NCBI RefSeq assembly: GCF_000503895.1
Contig: NC_022997.1
Span: 2,128,501-2,192,500 of the forward strand
DNA length: 64,000 nt
Direction: 5' to 3'
From: Hyphomicrobium nitrativorans NL23
GTDB lineage: Bacteria; Pseudomonadota; Alphaproteobacteria; Rhizobiales; Hyphomicrobiaceae
Shown here: positions 55,906 through 63,947 of the stretch, piece by piece
Layout of the letters: each line of letters opens with the position of its first letter
Numbering within the stretch: position 1 is the stretch's first letter
Program-made: the position numbers and the translations under genes
The notes under the pieces: generated by a model
What the model was told of the DNA's origin: nothing
Database searches by the model: none
Seen by the model: the letters and a program-made list of their open reading frames with translations, nothing else

Positions 55906-56814
55906 CTACGTGAGGGGTACGATCTCGACCGTATGAGCCAGCGGCTCCGCGCCCGGCTGAGCCGGCCAGTCGCCGAAGTTGCGCATCTCCCCGCTTGTGC
56001 GAAGCCGCCGGAGCGAGGCGAGATCCACCTCCGCATACACCCACTGGTGCGCGTTGAGCGTGCCTTCCGCGAGCACGCCGGTATCGCTCACGCCATGCTC
56101 GGGCGGCACGTAGATGCCTGCGGCCCCCACGTTGAGATCGACCGCCGGCGACCACGGCGCATCTCCCACGGTCGGGCTCTGCACGGTGACGATGGTATTT
56201 TCGAGCGCGCGTGCTTCCGATCCGGTCCGCACGCGATGGTAGCCGGAGATCCGCTCCGTGCACGAGGGCACGAGGATCGCTTCCGCACCGGCTTCGACGG
56301 CGGCGCGGGCCAGCAGCGGAAATTCGCTATCGTAGCAAATGAGGATCGAGAGACGGCCGAGGTCGGTCTCGAACACGCGCAACGGCCCACCCGCCGTGAC
56401 GCCCCAGCCGTGCTCGAACGGCGTCATGATCAGCTTTTCCTGCACGCCGACTTTGCCATCCGGCGTCACGAGCTGTGCGGCATTGACGAAGCGTCCGTCG
56501 TCCGTCTTCGCCGGCCCCGAGCCCACGAGAATGTGCACGTTGTGCGTAGACGCCAGTGCGGCGTGGAATGCCACGCGCTTCTCCGCGAGCGCCGCCACCT
56601 GTTCGAGCGTCGTCGTGAGGTCGCCGTAGACGGCAGGCCCGAGAGCGGCGGCCTGTTCGATTGCGGCATATTCGGGAAACACGAGAAGGTCGGCGCCCGT
56701 TGCCGCGCCGTCCGCCACCCACGACGCGATCTTCGTTTCCCATTCACCGAGCGACTCCGGCTGGCCGATCGGATACTGCGCGGCGGCAACTTTGAGAACG
56801 GACGCTTCGGCCAT
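55906..56814 (-). CDS. carbon-nitrogen hydrolase (nitrilase superfamily)
   Basis: A 302-residue hydrolase with the Glu-Lys-Cys catalytic set: Glu in LLVFPEYAAIE, Lys in GVQEKLIMTPFEHGW and Cys in LSILICYDSEFPLLARA. It probably cleaves an amide or carbamoyl C-N bond. It lacks the residues typical of N-carbamoylputrescine amidase. Its start overlaps the GNAT stop by one base (TGATG), so it is translated with the acetyltransferase. In many bacteria these two activities are fused in a single bifunctional protein, which supports a shared pathway. Substrate unknown. Confidence 0.87.
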   Translation of the reverse strand: MAEASVLKVAAAQYPIGQPESLGEWETKIASWVADGAATGADLLVFPEYAAIEQAAALGPAVYGDLTTTLEQVAALAEKRVAFHAALASTHNVHILVGSGPAKTDDGRFVNAAQLVTPDGKVGVQEKLIMTPFEHGWGVTAGGPLRVFETDLGRLSILICYDSEFPLLARAAVEAGAEAILVPSCTERISGYHRVRTGSEARALENTIVTVQSPTVGDAPWSPAVDLNVGAAGIYVPPEHGVSDTGVLAEGTLNAHQWVYAEVDLASLRRLRTSGEMRNFGDWPAQPGAEPLAHTVEIVPLT

Positions 56815-57404
56815 CAGAGTGCTCTCATCCAGAACTGCATGGTGTGGGTTGTCTCGTCCGCCTGGTCGACGTCCTTCCAGTCGTACGTCGCGGTGAGGCC
56901 CGGCACGGGTGCGTAGCCCCGTCTGGCCCAGAACCTGTCGAGCGGAATGTAATCTTCGGGCTTCAGCGGATGGTCGTCCGGCCGAACCACGCGGCAGAAG
57001 GTGGAATGCGTGAAGCCGCCGAGGGCGTGCGCGCGCCCTTCGCGCAGATCGAAGAACTTATGCCCAAGGCCATGCCCGCGATGGCTCTTGAGCAGCACGC
57101 TCTCGCCGCAATAGAAAATTTTGTCGAGGTCGTAACCGGCGGCCCGGAACGGCTCGCCGAATTCGTCCGCGTGCTCGACCATCGGCGCACCCGTCGACGC
57201 GCCGACCACGAGGTCGCCATCGCGCGCAACCACGCAAACGGCCCCCTTCGCGGCGGCGAATTTGGCGAGATACGTCTCCTCGTACTCAAGCGAGCCGTCA
57301 TAGAGATAGGGCCAGTCGCGGAACACGGTGATCCGGAGCCGTGCCAGATCCGGAAGGATGGAGAGAATGTCCTCCCCCGACAGCGCGGAAACCTCGATGC
57401 TCAT
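56814..57404 (-). CDS. GNAT-family N-acetyltransferase
   Basis: A 196-residue acetyltransferase. The N-terminus (ALSGEDILSILPDLARLRITVFRDWPYLYDGSLEYEETYL, core LRITVFRDWPYLYDG) and the acetyl-CoA loop SHRGHGLGHKFFDLREGRA are clear; FTHSTFCRVVRPDDHPLKP and the C-terminal DWKDVDQADETTHTMQFWM match the GNAT half of fused GNAT/carbon-nitrogen hydrolase proteins. Translationally coupled to the nitrilase gene. It lies next to the polyamine locus, so an amine substrate is possible but unproven. Confidence 0.85.
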   Translation of the reverse strand: MSIEVSALSGEDILSILPDLARLRITVFRDWPYLYDGSLEYEETYLAKFAAAKGAVCVVARDGDLVVGASTGAPMVEHADEFGEPFRAAGYDLDKIFYCGESVLLKSHRGHGLGHKFFDLREGRAHALGGFTHSTFCRVVRPDDHPLKPEDYIPLDRFWARRGYAPVPGLTATYDWKDVDQADETTHTMQFWMRAL

Positions 57405-57560
57405 CTCGTTTCCTTTCCTGGCCTTCCGGGGCGCGACCCGCCCGTCACGGGAGGCGCCGGCAAAGCGGTACCGGGAGAGCCGGAGGGAAGCGGCGAGAAG
57501 AACCTATGAGAGCCGCAGGGCCTCCGCCGGTCTCCCGCTCCGGGCAATTCGGACGCTGGC

Positions 57561-57986
57561 TTACGCCACCTGCGCGATCCAGTCCGTCAGATTGTAGTAC
57601 GTCGTGACGCGGGCAATCTTCCCGTCGCGGATCGCAAAGAACGTTCCGGCCGGAAGAACGTACTTCTGGCCCTGAGCCGGCGGCAGCTCGCTGTCCGTGT
57701 TGAGGTACTCGCCGTTGACGTTGAATTCGGCTGCAGCCCGCGTGCCGTCCTTCGACACCAGCACCGCGATCTCGGTCAGCGTCTCTTTATAGTGGTGCGT
57801 CATGCGCGCGTTGAAGGCACGGAACTTCTCGCGGCCGACGCGACGCTCGCCCTGGTTGACGTCGTGAATCACGTCGTCGGTGAGGTGGTCGAGCATGGCG
57901 TCGGTGTCACCGGCATTGAAGGCGTCGTAGTAGCTGCGGATCAGTTTGGCCGTCTCGATGCGGGTCTTGCTTTCGGCGTCGCTCAT
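57561..57986 (-). CDS. NTF2-like / SnoaL-type small protein
   Basis: A 141-residue protein with the cone-shaped NTF2-like fold pattern: an N-terminal helix (KLIRSYYDAFNAGDTDAMLDHLTDDV), then strands with VGREKFRAFNARMTHHYKETL, AAEFNVNGEYL and a C-terminal KIARVTTYYNLTDWIAQV. Ketosteroid isomerase-like and SnoaL-like proteins share this fold; most members have unknown substrates. ATG at 57986 is used because upstream codons are low-complexity. It lies upstream of the GNAT-nitrilase pair on the same strand, with a 156-base gap, and could share a promoter with them. Confidence 0.8.
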   Translation of the reverse strand: MSDAESKTRIETAKLIRSYYDAFNAGDTDAMLDHLTDDVIHDVNQGERRVGREKFRAFNARMTHHYKETLTEIAVLVSKDGTRAAAEFNVNGEYLNTDSELPPAQGQKYVLPAGTFFAIRDGKIARVTTYYNLTDWIAQVA

Positions 57987-58351
57987 GGCGGGGCTCCCAA
58001 TTGGTGAAACCCGGCCTCCATAGAGCCTTTCGCCGCGAGATTGAAGGTATCTGTTGGCGCAGGGCAGGGAGGCCCGGCGGGAGGGCCGGAAAGGACGGCT
58101 GTCCGGCTTCAAACGCGATCCACTTTTCTTTAGATTTGCAAAGGGTTGCGAACGCGCAGGCCGCTGCTCTCGGCACGAACGATCAGAGGCCTCGGATGAG
58201 CGGGTGAGATCTGCGGCGTGGCGAGCGCGCAGGCGGCGGGCTGTCTCGGAATGTCCGAAGGGGCTGCCCGCCGCGAGCCGGTGTTTGTCGTTCTGCCCGG
58301 GACGTCGAGGCCCCGGGCGGATCCGCCTGTGACGGCACGAAGCCGCCGGGC

Positions 58352-58612
58352 TTATTTTTTCTTCGCAGCTTTCTTCTTGGCGGCCGGCCGCTTCTTGATT
58401 GCGGTCTTCGCCTTCGTCTTCGTGGCGGTCTTGCGCGCCGTGGTCTTCCTCGCGGCGGCCGTGCGGGCCGTCGTCTTCTTGGCCGCGGTGCGGGCCGGGG
58501 TCTTTCTGGTGACGGCCTTCTTCACCGGCTTCTTGGCCGGCTTCTTCTTCACGGCAAGTTTCTTTTTCGCAGGCGCGCGCTTCGCGCTCGCGGCGGTCTT
58601 GGTCTTCGCCAT
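58352..58612 (-). CDS. Lys/Ala-rich histone H1-like DNA-binding protein
   Basis: An 86-residue protein, almost entirely Lys, Ala, Thr, Arg and Pro, with AKKTTARTAAARKTTARKTA-like KTTARTA and KKPVKKAV repeats. This is the eukaryotic H1-tail/AlgP-like composition seen in bacterial nucleoid-associated proteins. It should bind DNA without sequence preference. The start ATG at 58612 (MAKTKTAASAKRAPAKKK) follows GGAAGAC and excludes an acidic upstream extension. Strong low complexity makes the opposite strand open as well; that frame is rejected. Confidence 0.8.
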   Translation of the reverse strand: MAKTKTAASAKRAPAKKKLAVKKKPAKKPVKKAVTRKTPARTAAKKTTARTAAARKTTARKTATKTKAKTAIKKRPAAKKKAAKKK

Positions 58613-59063
58613 AGGTCTTCCTCCTTCTTGAGGTGGGCATCCGCCCTTTCTGGCCGGGTCTGCATCGCACGCGGCAGGCCGCGGGGGGAATTCATCCTCG
58701 ATCATGCTCAGGTCGGACACCTGTTGTCCGACGTGCTTCGTGTCGCAAGAGCGTCTCGATCGTCGAGCGTGTGTGTCGCGACATCGCGATCACAACGTTC
58801 GCAAAGTGCTCGTTGCGGTCCGCACTCTAGAGCACGTTTAAGCGTCTGTGAATTACTGATGCATCGAAAGCTGCGCATTCATCGCATCGTCGATCGTGTG
58901 TCGCGTTTCGAGACAATCGATGCTCACGATCGGTTTGCGCACGCTGCGCGAGGTGTGATGCATCGATGAGCGAGTGCGCAAAAGACCTTGAAGCAAAGGC
59001 ATAACTGAGCACGAACATGTGCGCGCTCGCGATGTCGAAGTCTCGCTCGATCGATGCGTTTCG
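58613..59063. other. unusual 5' region of the histone-like gene; no gene seen
   Basis: About 450 bases, less GC-rich than the rest, full of CGATCG/ATCGAT-type words. Near-repeats: ATCGTCGAGCGTGTGTGTCGCG at 58759-58780 (first 20 bases shown elsewhere as a shorter core) and ATCGTCGATCGTGTGTCGCG at 58886-58905; TGATGCATCGA occurs twice, at 58857 and 58956, 99 bases apart. It lies between yjbQ and the Lys-rich gene and must carry that gene's promoter. Confidence 0.5.
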
Positions 59064-59483
59064 CTACTCGCCGACGACGTGCAGCACGATCTTGCGCGCG
59101 TGGGGTGCGACGCGATGCTCGAAGAGATAGAGCCCTTGCCACGTGCCGAGCAGGAGGCGGCCGTTCGAGATCGGGATGGTGATCGACGTCTGAGTGAGCG
59201 CGCTCTTCACGTGCGCGGGCATGTCGTCGGGTCCTTCGAGCGTGTGGACGAAGAGTGGGTCGCACTCGGGAACGAGCCGGCGAAAGAAGGCGAGCAGGTC
59301 GCGCTGGACATCCGGATCCGCGTTCTCCTGGATGACGAGAGAGGCCGACGTGTGCCGGCAAAAGGCCGTGAGCTGTCCGAGCGCGATCCCGGACGCGGCG
59401 ACGAAAGCCTGCGCGTCCCGCGTGATTTCGTAGAGCCCCTGGCCTTTCGTGGAGAAGGTGAACTCGGTCTGATCCTGGTGCAT
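59064..59483 (-). CDS. yjbQ: YjbQ family protein (UPF0047, secondary thiamine-phosphate synthase type)
   Basis: A 139-residue protein of the YjbQ/UPF0047 family. The hallmark segments are LGQLTAFCRHTSASLVIQENADPDVQRDL (core CRHTSASLVIQENADP), HVKSALTQTSITIPISNGRLLLGTWQGLYLFEHR (core LGTWQGLYLFEHR). His and Glu/Asp residues line a pocket thought to bind a metal. E. coli YjbQ has weak thiamine-phosphate synthase activity, but its cellular role is unclear. ATG at 59483. Divergent from the GreA/B-like gene. Confidence 0.9.
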   Translation of the reverse strand: MHQDQTEFTFSTKGQGLYEITRDAQAFVAASGIALGQLTAFCRHTSASLVIQENADPDVQRDLLAFFRRLVPECDPLFVHTLEGPDDMPAHVKSALTQTSITIPISNGRLLLGTWQGLYLFEHRVAPHARKIVLHVVGE

Positions 59484-59569
59484 GAGCCTGTCTCCGTCTT
59501 GTTTTCCGGGCGTATCGAGGCGTGCAAACACCCCATGCGTTCTGCCGGAAGCCGGCCTATATAGAGAGA

Positions 59570-60037
59570 ATGAGCAGAGCCTTCGTCAAAGAACAGGATG
59601 GGTCGGACGCGTTCGAGGAGCTTCCCGAGCGCCTGATCTCCTCGCACCCGAACCTCGTCACCGAAGAGGGCCTCGCACGCATCGAGGAGGAACTCGCGCG
59701 TGCCGAGCAGGCTTATGCCGCCGCCCAGGCCGCGGTCGACCGTGCAGCTCTTGCGGTCGCAGGGCGGGATGTCCGCTATTGGACCCAGCGGCGCGCGTCC
59801 GCTGAACTGGTGCCGCCACCGGCCGATACCGGCGAGGTGCGCTTCGGCGCCCGCGTTACCATCGTGCGTGAAGATGGGCGCCGTCAGTCGTATCGGATCG
59901 TGGGCGAGGATGAAGCCGACCCGGCGCAGGGCACGCTCTCATATGTCTCGCCGCTCGCCCGCGCGCTGATCGGGAAGAGTGTGGGGGAGACGGCGCGCAT
60001 CGGCCCGGGCGAGGTCGAGATCGTTGCCATCGACTGA
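59570..60037 (+). CDS. GreA/GreB-family elongation factor-like protein
   Basis: A 155-residue protein with the two-part Gre layout: an N-terminal coiled coil (VTEEGLARIEEELARAEQAYAAAQ) and a C-terminal FKBP-like domain with VRFGARVTIVREDGRRQSYRIVGEDEADPAQG (core VTIVREDGRRQSYRIVGEDE), LSYVSPLARALIGKSVGE. The first helix begins later than in GreA and the acidic tip is not the canonical D-E pair, so it may be a Gre paralogue that binds RNA polymerase without transcript cleavage. ATG at 59570 has GAGAGA just before it. Isolated from nusA/rpo genes. Confidence 0.82.
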   Translation: MSRAFVKEQDGSDAFEELPERLISSHPNLVTEEGLARIEEELARAEQAYAAAQAAVDRAALAVAGRDVRYWTQRRASAELVPPPADTGEVRFGARVTIVREDGRRQSYRIVGEDEADPAQGTLSYVSPLARALIGKSVGETARIGPGEVEIVAID

Positions 60038-60148
60038 AGGTGTCTCGGCGCTTGCCGGACGGCCCATCCCCGATCTAGGTTTCAGATGTGCCTTCGAACC
60101 GCGAGGCGCAGGCGGGGATTTCCAGACGGGTTTGAGAGGGCTTGAAGC

Positions 60149-60613
60149 TTGAAACGGATCGGTCCATGGCTGATCGCCTTGATCTCGCTGTCGCTCGCCG
60201 GGCTGGCGCGCGGCGAGAGCGGCACAGAGGGTGCAAACCCCGGGCTCGTCGAGGTGAAGGTGGGGATCAACACCCTGAGCAAGGCCGATCGCGCCACGCT
60301 TTGGCGCCGCGTGGACGAGTACGCGACCGTCGATGCCGTCCTGGAATTCTGCGGCCGCAAGCTCAATCTTCAACGCCGCACGTGGGCGGCTGTTGCGCCC
60401 TGTGTCGAGGTAACGTCGCTGCGCCGTGTCGCGGCAGCGTTCCGCTCCAAGAAGGCCGGATACCTCAAGGGCTGGGAAGAAACCCACGGAGAGCCGGAGA
60501 AGAAGACGGCGCTGTGCGAGTCCATGAAACCCCGCCTCGCCGAGTACTCAAAGATCCTGGACGCCCACATCGAGGAAGCGAGAACGATGTGCAGCGTCTG
60601 TATTTTCTGCTGA
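60149..60613 (+). CDS. small secreted protein with Cys-rich C-terminus, unknown function
   Basis: A 154-residue exported protein. A TTG start at 60149, with GAGAGGG upstream, gives a signal peptide (KRIGPWLIALISLSLAGLARG). The mature part has helical segments (RATLWRRVDEYATVDAVLEFCGRK) and ends EEARTMCSVCIFC. Six cysteines in the mature chain, four of them in the last 40 residues, suggest disulfides or metal binding. No known family is recognised. Three tandem 15-bp repeats lie just after the stop. Confidence 0.65.
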   Translation: MKRIGPWLIALISLSLAGLARGESGTEGANPGLVEVKVGINTLSKADRATLWRRVDEYATVDAVLEFCGRKLNLQRRTWAAVAPCVEVTSLRRVAAAFRSKKAGYLKGWEETHGEPEKKTALCESMKPRLAEYSKILDAHIEEARTMCSVCIFC

Positions 60614-60629
60614 CGGACCGGCGCGGCCA

Positions 60630-60674
60630 GCGGCATCCTTGGGGCCGGCATCCTTAGGGCCGGTATCCTTAGGG
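60630..60674. repeat. three tandem 15-bp repeats
   Basis: GCGGCATCCTTGGGG, CCGGCATCCTTAGGG and CCGGTATCCTTAGGG follow one another without gaps, 17 bases after the stop of the small secreted protein. The units differ at one to three positions. A short minisatellite; no role seen. Confidence 0.85.
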
Positions 60675-60780
60675 AAAGTGTGCCCACTTCCGCCACATTG
60701 GTTCCACGGATTTTCGGTAAACTCAGCATAGTCCGGTGACTCGCCGGGCCTCTCACGCCTGATCCGAGGACTGTCCCCAC

Positions 60781-61332
60781 ATGTCGCCGAAGACGCTCGC
60801 CTTCCACCTCCTGCTCGCCTTCGCGCTCGTCGTCGGCGCCGTCCGCGAGAGCCATGCCGCTTCCGCCCGCGCGATAGACGCCGATGTCGATGCCGCGCTG
60901 AGCCGCTTCTATCGGACGGTCGGCGGTGCGCGAGAGCTGGTACAGGACGCCGCCGGCGTGTTGGTGTTCCCCTCCGTGATCAAGGCGGGCATCGGCTTCG
61001 GCGGGGAATACGGCGAAGGCGCGCTGCTCCGCCACGGTCATACGGACGACTATTACAACATGGTGTCGGCCTCCGTCGGCTTTCAGCTCGGCGTGCAGGC
61101 GCGCACGGTCATCATTCTGTTCATGACCGAAGAAGCGCTCTGGGATTTCCGGCGCAAGCAAGGCTGGAAAGTCGGCGTGGATGGATCGGTGACGCTCGTC
61201 ACGGTCGGTGTCGGCGGATCGATCGACACCAACCAGATCAGGAGGCCCGTGATCGGCTTTATCCTCGATCAGAAGGGCCTGATGTACAACCTCACCCTCG
61301 AAGGCTCCAAGATCTCACGCATCGATCGCTGA
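60781..61332 (+). CDS. YSC84/SYLF-domain secreted protein
   Basis: A 183-residue exported protein. A signal peptide (TLAFHLLLAFALVVGAVRESHA) is followed by the SYLF/YSC84 domain: AGVLVFPSVIKAGIGFGGEYGEGALL, YYNMVSASVGFQLGVQARTVIILFMTEEAL, and GWKVGVDGSVTLVTVGVGGSI. SYLF proteins bind phosphoinositides in eukaryotes; bacterial members are periplasmic or outer-membrane-associated with no clear role. No lipobox Cys is seen. About 168 bases separate it from the upstream gene. Confidence 0.87.
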   Translation: MSPKTLAFHLLLAFALVVGAVRESHAASARAIDADVDAALSRFYRTVGGARELVQDAAGVLVFPSVIKAGIGFGGEYGEGALLRHGHTDDYYNMVSASVGFQLGVQARTVIILFMTEEALWDFRRKQGWKVGVDGSVTLVTVGVGGSIDTNQIRRPVIGFILDQKGLMYNLTLEGSKISRIDR

Positions 61333-61356
61333 GCCGTCGCGACGCCCGTTGTGAGG

Positions 61357-62880
61357 TCACGCCGCTACGGAGGTTCGCGTTCGACGGGCGACGGCCCCCA
61401 GTGACGGCCCCTCCGCTGGGGCGGGCGGCCCCGTATCTAGACCGGCGTCGTACACCCTGACACAGCCGCGCCCGTCGCGCTTGGCGCGATAGAGCGCGAG
61501 ATCGGCCTTCACCAGAACCGCATCGATTTCGCAGTCTGTCGGCAGTTCGACCGCAACCGCCCCAAGGCTGATGCTGACGGGGACGATGTGTTTTCCGAAC
61601 CGCACGGGCGCCATCAGGGTCTTGGCGATGCGCCCTGCGATGGCCTCCGCATCGCCGGGGTGTGCGAGAGGCGCGGTCAGAAGCGCAAATTCGTCGCCGC
61701 CGAGGCGAGCCGCGATGGCAAGAGCGTCGCCCTGGCCTTTGAGACGAGACGCGATGGCTTGCAAGACCGCATCGCCCGCGGCGTGGCCCAGGGTATCGTT
61801 GACCGTCTTGAAGTCATCGCAGTCGATCAGCATCACCGCGCGGATGGACGCCGGCCTTGACGCGTCGTGCAAGGCGTCTCCAAGCGTGCTCATGAACCAG
61901 CCGCGATTGGCGAGGCCCGTCGCGGTATCGTGCTGCGAAGCGAAAACGGCGGCCGCCTCGCTTTCCGCGAGTTGGCGCGTCAGGTGCCGCATGGTCAACG
62001 CACCGGCGAGCGTCAGCAGAAGCACGATAGCGAGCGACAGCGCGATAGCCGGTGCCGCGGCCCGGATCACCGCATTCCCCGGTTTCGTAAACTCCCATGC
62101 GAGGTGCGTGACGACGTTTCCGTCCGCGTCCCGAACCGCCTGCGTATATGCGCCGGTATCCCGCGAATGCGTCTCGGCGACGTGTTTGATGTCGCCGATG
62201 TCGGCCAGCGCCTCGACTTTGTCGAGCGTCGCCTCGGTGAGATGCTGGATTCCGACCAGGAGCGTGGGCTCGATCGGGGCCTGATGGCCTTCGCTCTCCG
62301 GTGCGAACGGTGTCACCGTGACCATGGCGGGGTGCCCGTCGACGATCGCCATATCGGTGACGTAGATGCCGTCGTTCACGCCGTCCAGCACGTGGTCTCC
62401 AAAGCCTTCGCCCGCAGCGTGAGCCTTCCGGTAGAGGTCGCGTGCGCGTGTCATCGCGCGAGCCGCAGGGGCGAGCCGACGCGTCGCATCGTCAGCCGCA
62501 GGCGCGCCGGACACCCCGGACGCGAAAATCGCCTTGCCGCTCGGATCGACGACGACGAGTTCCTGCGGTCCCTCCGACGAGAGCGCCTGGCTTCCGAAGT
62601 TTGCGTGCAGCCAATTCGCTTCTTGCGACAGCACGACGTTGCGGAACGCTTCGTCGCGGAGCGCGTGTCCCAGCAGCTCCGAGGCGTGGATCTCGCCCAG
62701 CAGCTTGAGGCCGCGTTCGAGCGCTGCGGCTTCCTGTTTGAGGGCCGCCTTGTTGATGCCCTCGATGACGACGACCGCGTTGCGCCCGAGCAGCAAGACC
62801 GCGGCGAGCGCCGGCAGCGCCATGGCCAGCCCGATCCAGCGGACCAGCTTCAATCCCTGTGCGTTTTGTCGTTGAGCCAT
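61357..62880 (-). CDS. membrane diguanylate cyclase (CHASE4-like sensor, GGDEF)
   Basis: Predicted to make cyclic di-GMP in response to an external cue. The 507-residue protein has a first span (about residues 12-34, LVRWIGLAMALPALAAVLLLG), a periplasmic CHASE4-like sensor (RDEAFRNVVLSQEANWLHANFG), a second span (AAPAIALSLAIVLLLTLAGAL), then the cyclase with DTATGLANRGWF, the GTP site IDCDDFKTVNDTLGHAAGD and an intact ARLGGDEFALL. The RxxD inhibitory site is not at the usual place. ATG at 62880 is used; another in-frame ATG lies 21 bases upstream. Confidence 0.9.
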   Translation of the reverse strand: MAQRQNAQGLKLVRWIGLAMALPALAAVLLLGRNAVVVIEGINKAALKQEAAALERGLKLLGEIHASELLGHALRDEAFRNVVLSQEANWLHANFGSQALSSEGPQELVVVDPSGKAIFASGVSGAPAADDATRRLAPAARAMTRARDLYRKAHAAGEGFGDHVLDGVNDGIYVTDMAIVDGHPAMVTVTPFAPESEGHQAPIEPTLLVGIQHLTEATLDKVEALADIGDIKHVAETHSRDTGAYTQAVRDADGNVVTHLAWEFTKPGNAVIRAAAPAIALSLAIVLLLTLAGALTMRHLTRQLAESEAAAVFASQHDTATGLANRGWFMSTLGDALHDASRPASIRAVMLIDCDDFKTVNDTLGHAAGDAVLQAIASRLKGQGDALAIAARLGGDEFALLTAPLAHPGDAEAIAGRIAKTLMAPVRFGKHIVPVSISLGAVAVELPTDCEIDAVLVKADLALYRAKRDGRGCVRVYDAGLDTGPPAPAEGPSLGAVARRTRTSVAA

Positions 62881-63048
62881 TCTCCGGCCCCGCTCCCCCA
62901 TGAACTCAAGTCCTGCACAGGTTAATGGAGTTCGCTTGACGAACCGCGCGAAGCACGGCTCGAATGCGAGCAATCGCGTCAACGATCTGTTTATTTTCGA
63001 GGCGGGCCGGATGCGGAGAGAGCCGCCGCCGAAGCGCCCGCGCCGGGA

Positions 63049-63525
63049 TCAGCCGCCCTTCCGATACGTGCCGAGCAACACCGCTTCCGCGAGCACGTGG
63101 CCAGCCATCGCGGCCTCCACATCGGCCTTGGCCGGGTTCGAAAGGCCATCGAGACGCGTATCGAGCGCGTAGAGCTTGTGGAAGTAGCGGTGCCGGCCGA
63201 TTGGCGGGCAGGGGCCGCCGTAGCCGGTGTGCTCCCAGTCGTTGAGGCCGTCTTCCGTTCCCGACGGTCGCGCGTCGGCCGCGACAGCCGCGGGAAGTCC
63301 GGTCGAATCCGGCGGCAGATTATAGAGCACCCAATGCACCCAGGTCCGCTGCGGCGCGGCCGGGTCCGGCGCGTCTGGATCGTCGACGATGAGCACCAGG
63401 CTCTCGGTCCCGGCCGGTGCGTTGCTCCACGCGAGCGGCGGAGAGATGTCGTCCCCCTCGCATGTATAGAGACGCGGGATCTCGCCGCCGTCCGCGAAAG
63501 CCGTCGAGGTGAGGGTGAATGTCAT
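63049..63525 (-). CDS. YbhB/YbcL family (PEBP, Raf kinase inhibitor-like) protein
   Basis: A 158-residue soluble protein of the phosphatidylethanolamine-binding protein family. Motifs: IPRLYTCEGDDISPPLAWSNAPAG, VLIVDDPDAPDP, TWVHWVLYNLPPDS, GYGGPCPPIGRHRYFHKLYALD. These residues form the anion-binding pocket in known structures; the cellular role in bacteria is unclear. ATG at 63525 gives MTFTLTSTAF. Divergent from the last small gene, in the same direction as the GGDEF gene. Confidence 0.92.
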   Translation of the reverse strand: MTFTLTSTAFADGGEIPRLYTCEGDDISPPLAWSNAPAGTESLVLIVDDPDAPDPAAPQRTWVHWVLYNLPPDSTGLPAAVAADARPSGTEDGLNDWEHTGYGGPCPPIGRHRYFHKLYALDTRLDGLSNPAKADVEAAMAGHVLAEAVLLGTYRKGG

Positions 63526-63710
63526 CGCGTTGCTCCGGTTTCGAACCCGTTCCACGCTATCAAATGGGGGTATTTCGTAAACCGTTCCGGTGCATGGAAA
63601 CATCTCCGGGCGTCGCCGGTATCGGGAACCGCCATCCGCGAGCCGCGGACGGGTTGCGCCCGGTCCGATCTCCTGCATGATGCCGCCAGACGATCAGAGG
63701 ACATGCCCCG

Positions 63711-63947
63711 ATGCCGCGTACCGCTCTTCTCCTTCTCGCCGCCTTCGCGCTTTTGCCGCCTGTGACGTCTGCCGCCGAGGCGGGCCGCAGAGATGACGGC
63801 AAACGCCTCGCGTCTCAGACGAAGCCGCTGAAGGATTGCACGCGTCTCAACGCCCGCTACGGATATTACGCAAACCCGTGGTGCACCGCCGCCGAGCAGG
63901 ACCGCTGGGATCGCTGGGAAGCGCGCCGCCTCAGCGGGCGGCGCTGA
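63711..63947 (+). CDS. small secreted protein, unknown function
   Basis: A 78-residue frame with a good signal peptide (PRTALLLLAAFALLPPVTSAA) and a short mature chain of 56 residues with two Cys (DCTRLNARYGYYANPWCTA) and a basic/aromatic C-terminus (WDRWEARR). Coding is supported by the signal peptide and by composition. No named family is recognised. Confidence 0.6.
   Translation: MPRTALLLLAAFALLPPVTSAAEAGRRDDGKRLASQTKPLKDCTRLNARYGYYANPWCTAAEQDRWDRWEARRLSGRR

Noticed and set aside
58218-58631. Plus-strand frame of 137 codons rich in Phe, Ala and Val over the histone-like gene
   Set aside because: It is the reverse complement of Lys/Ala codons (AAG to CTT/TTC), so its membrane-like look is an artefact.
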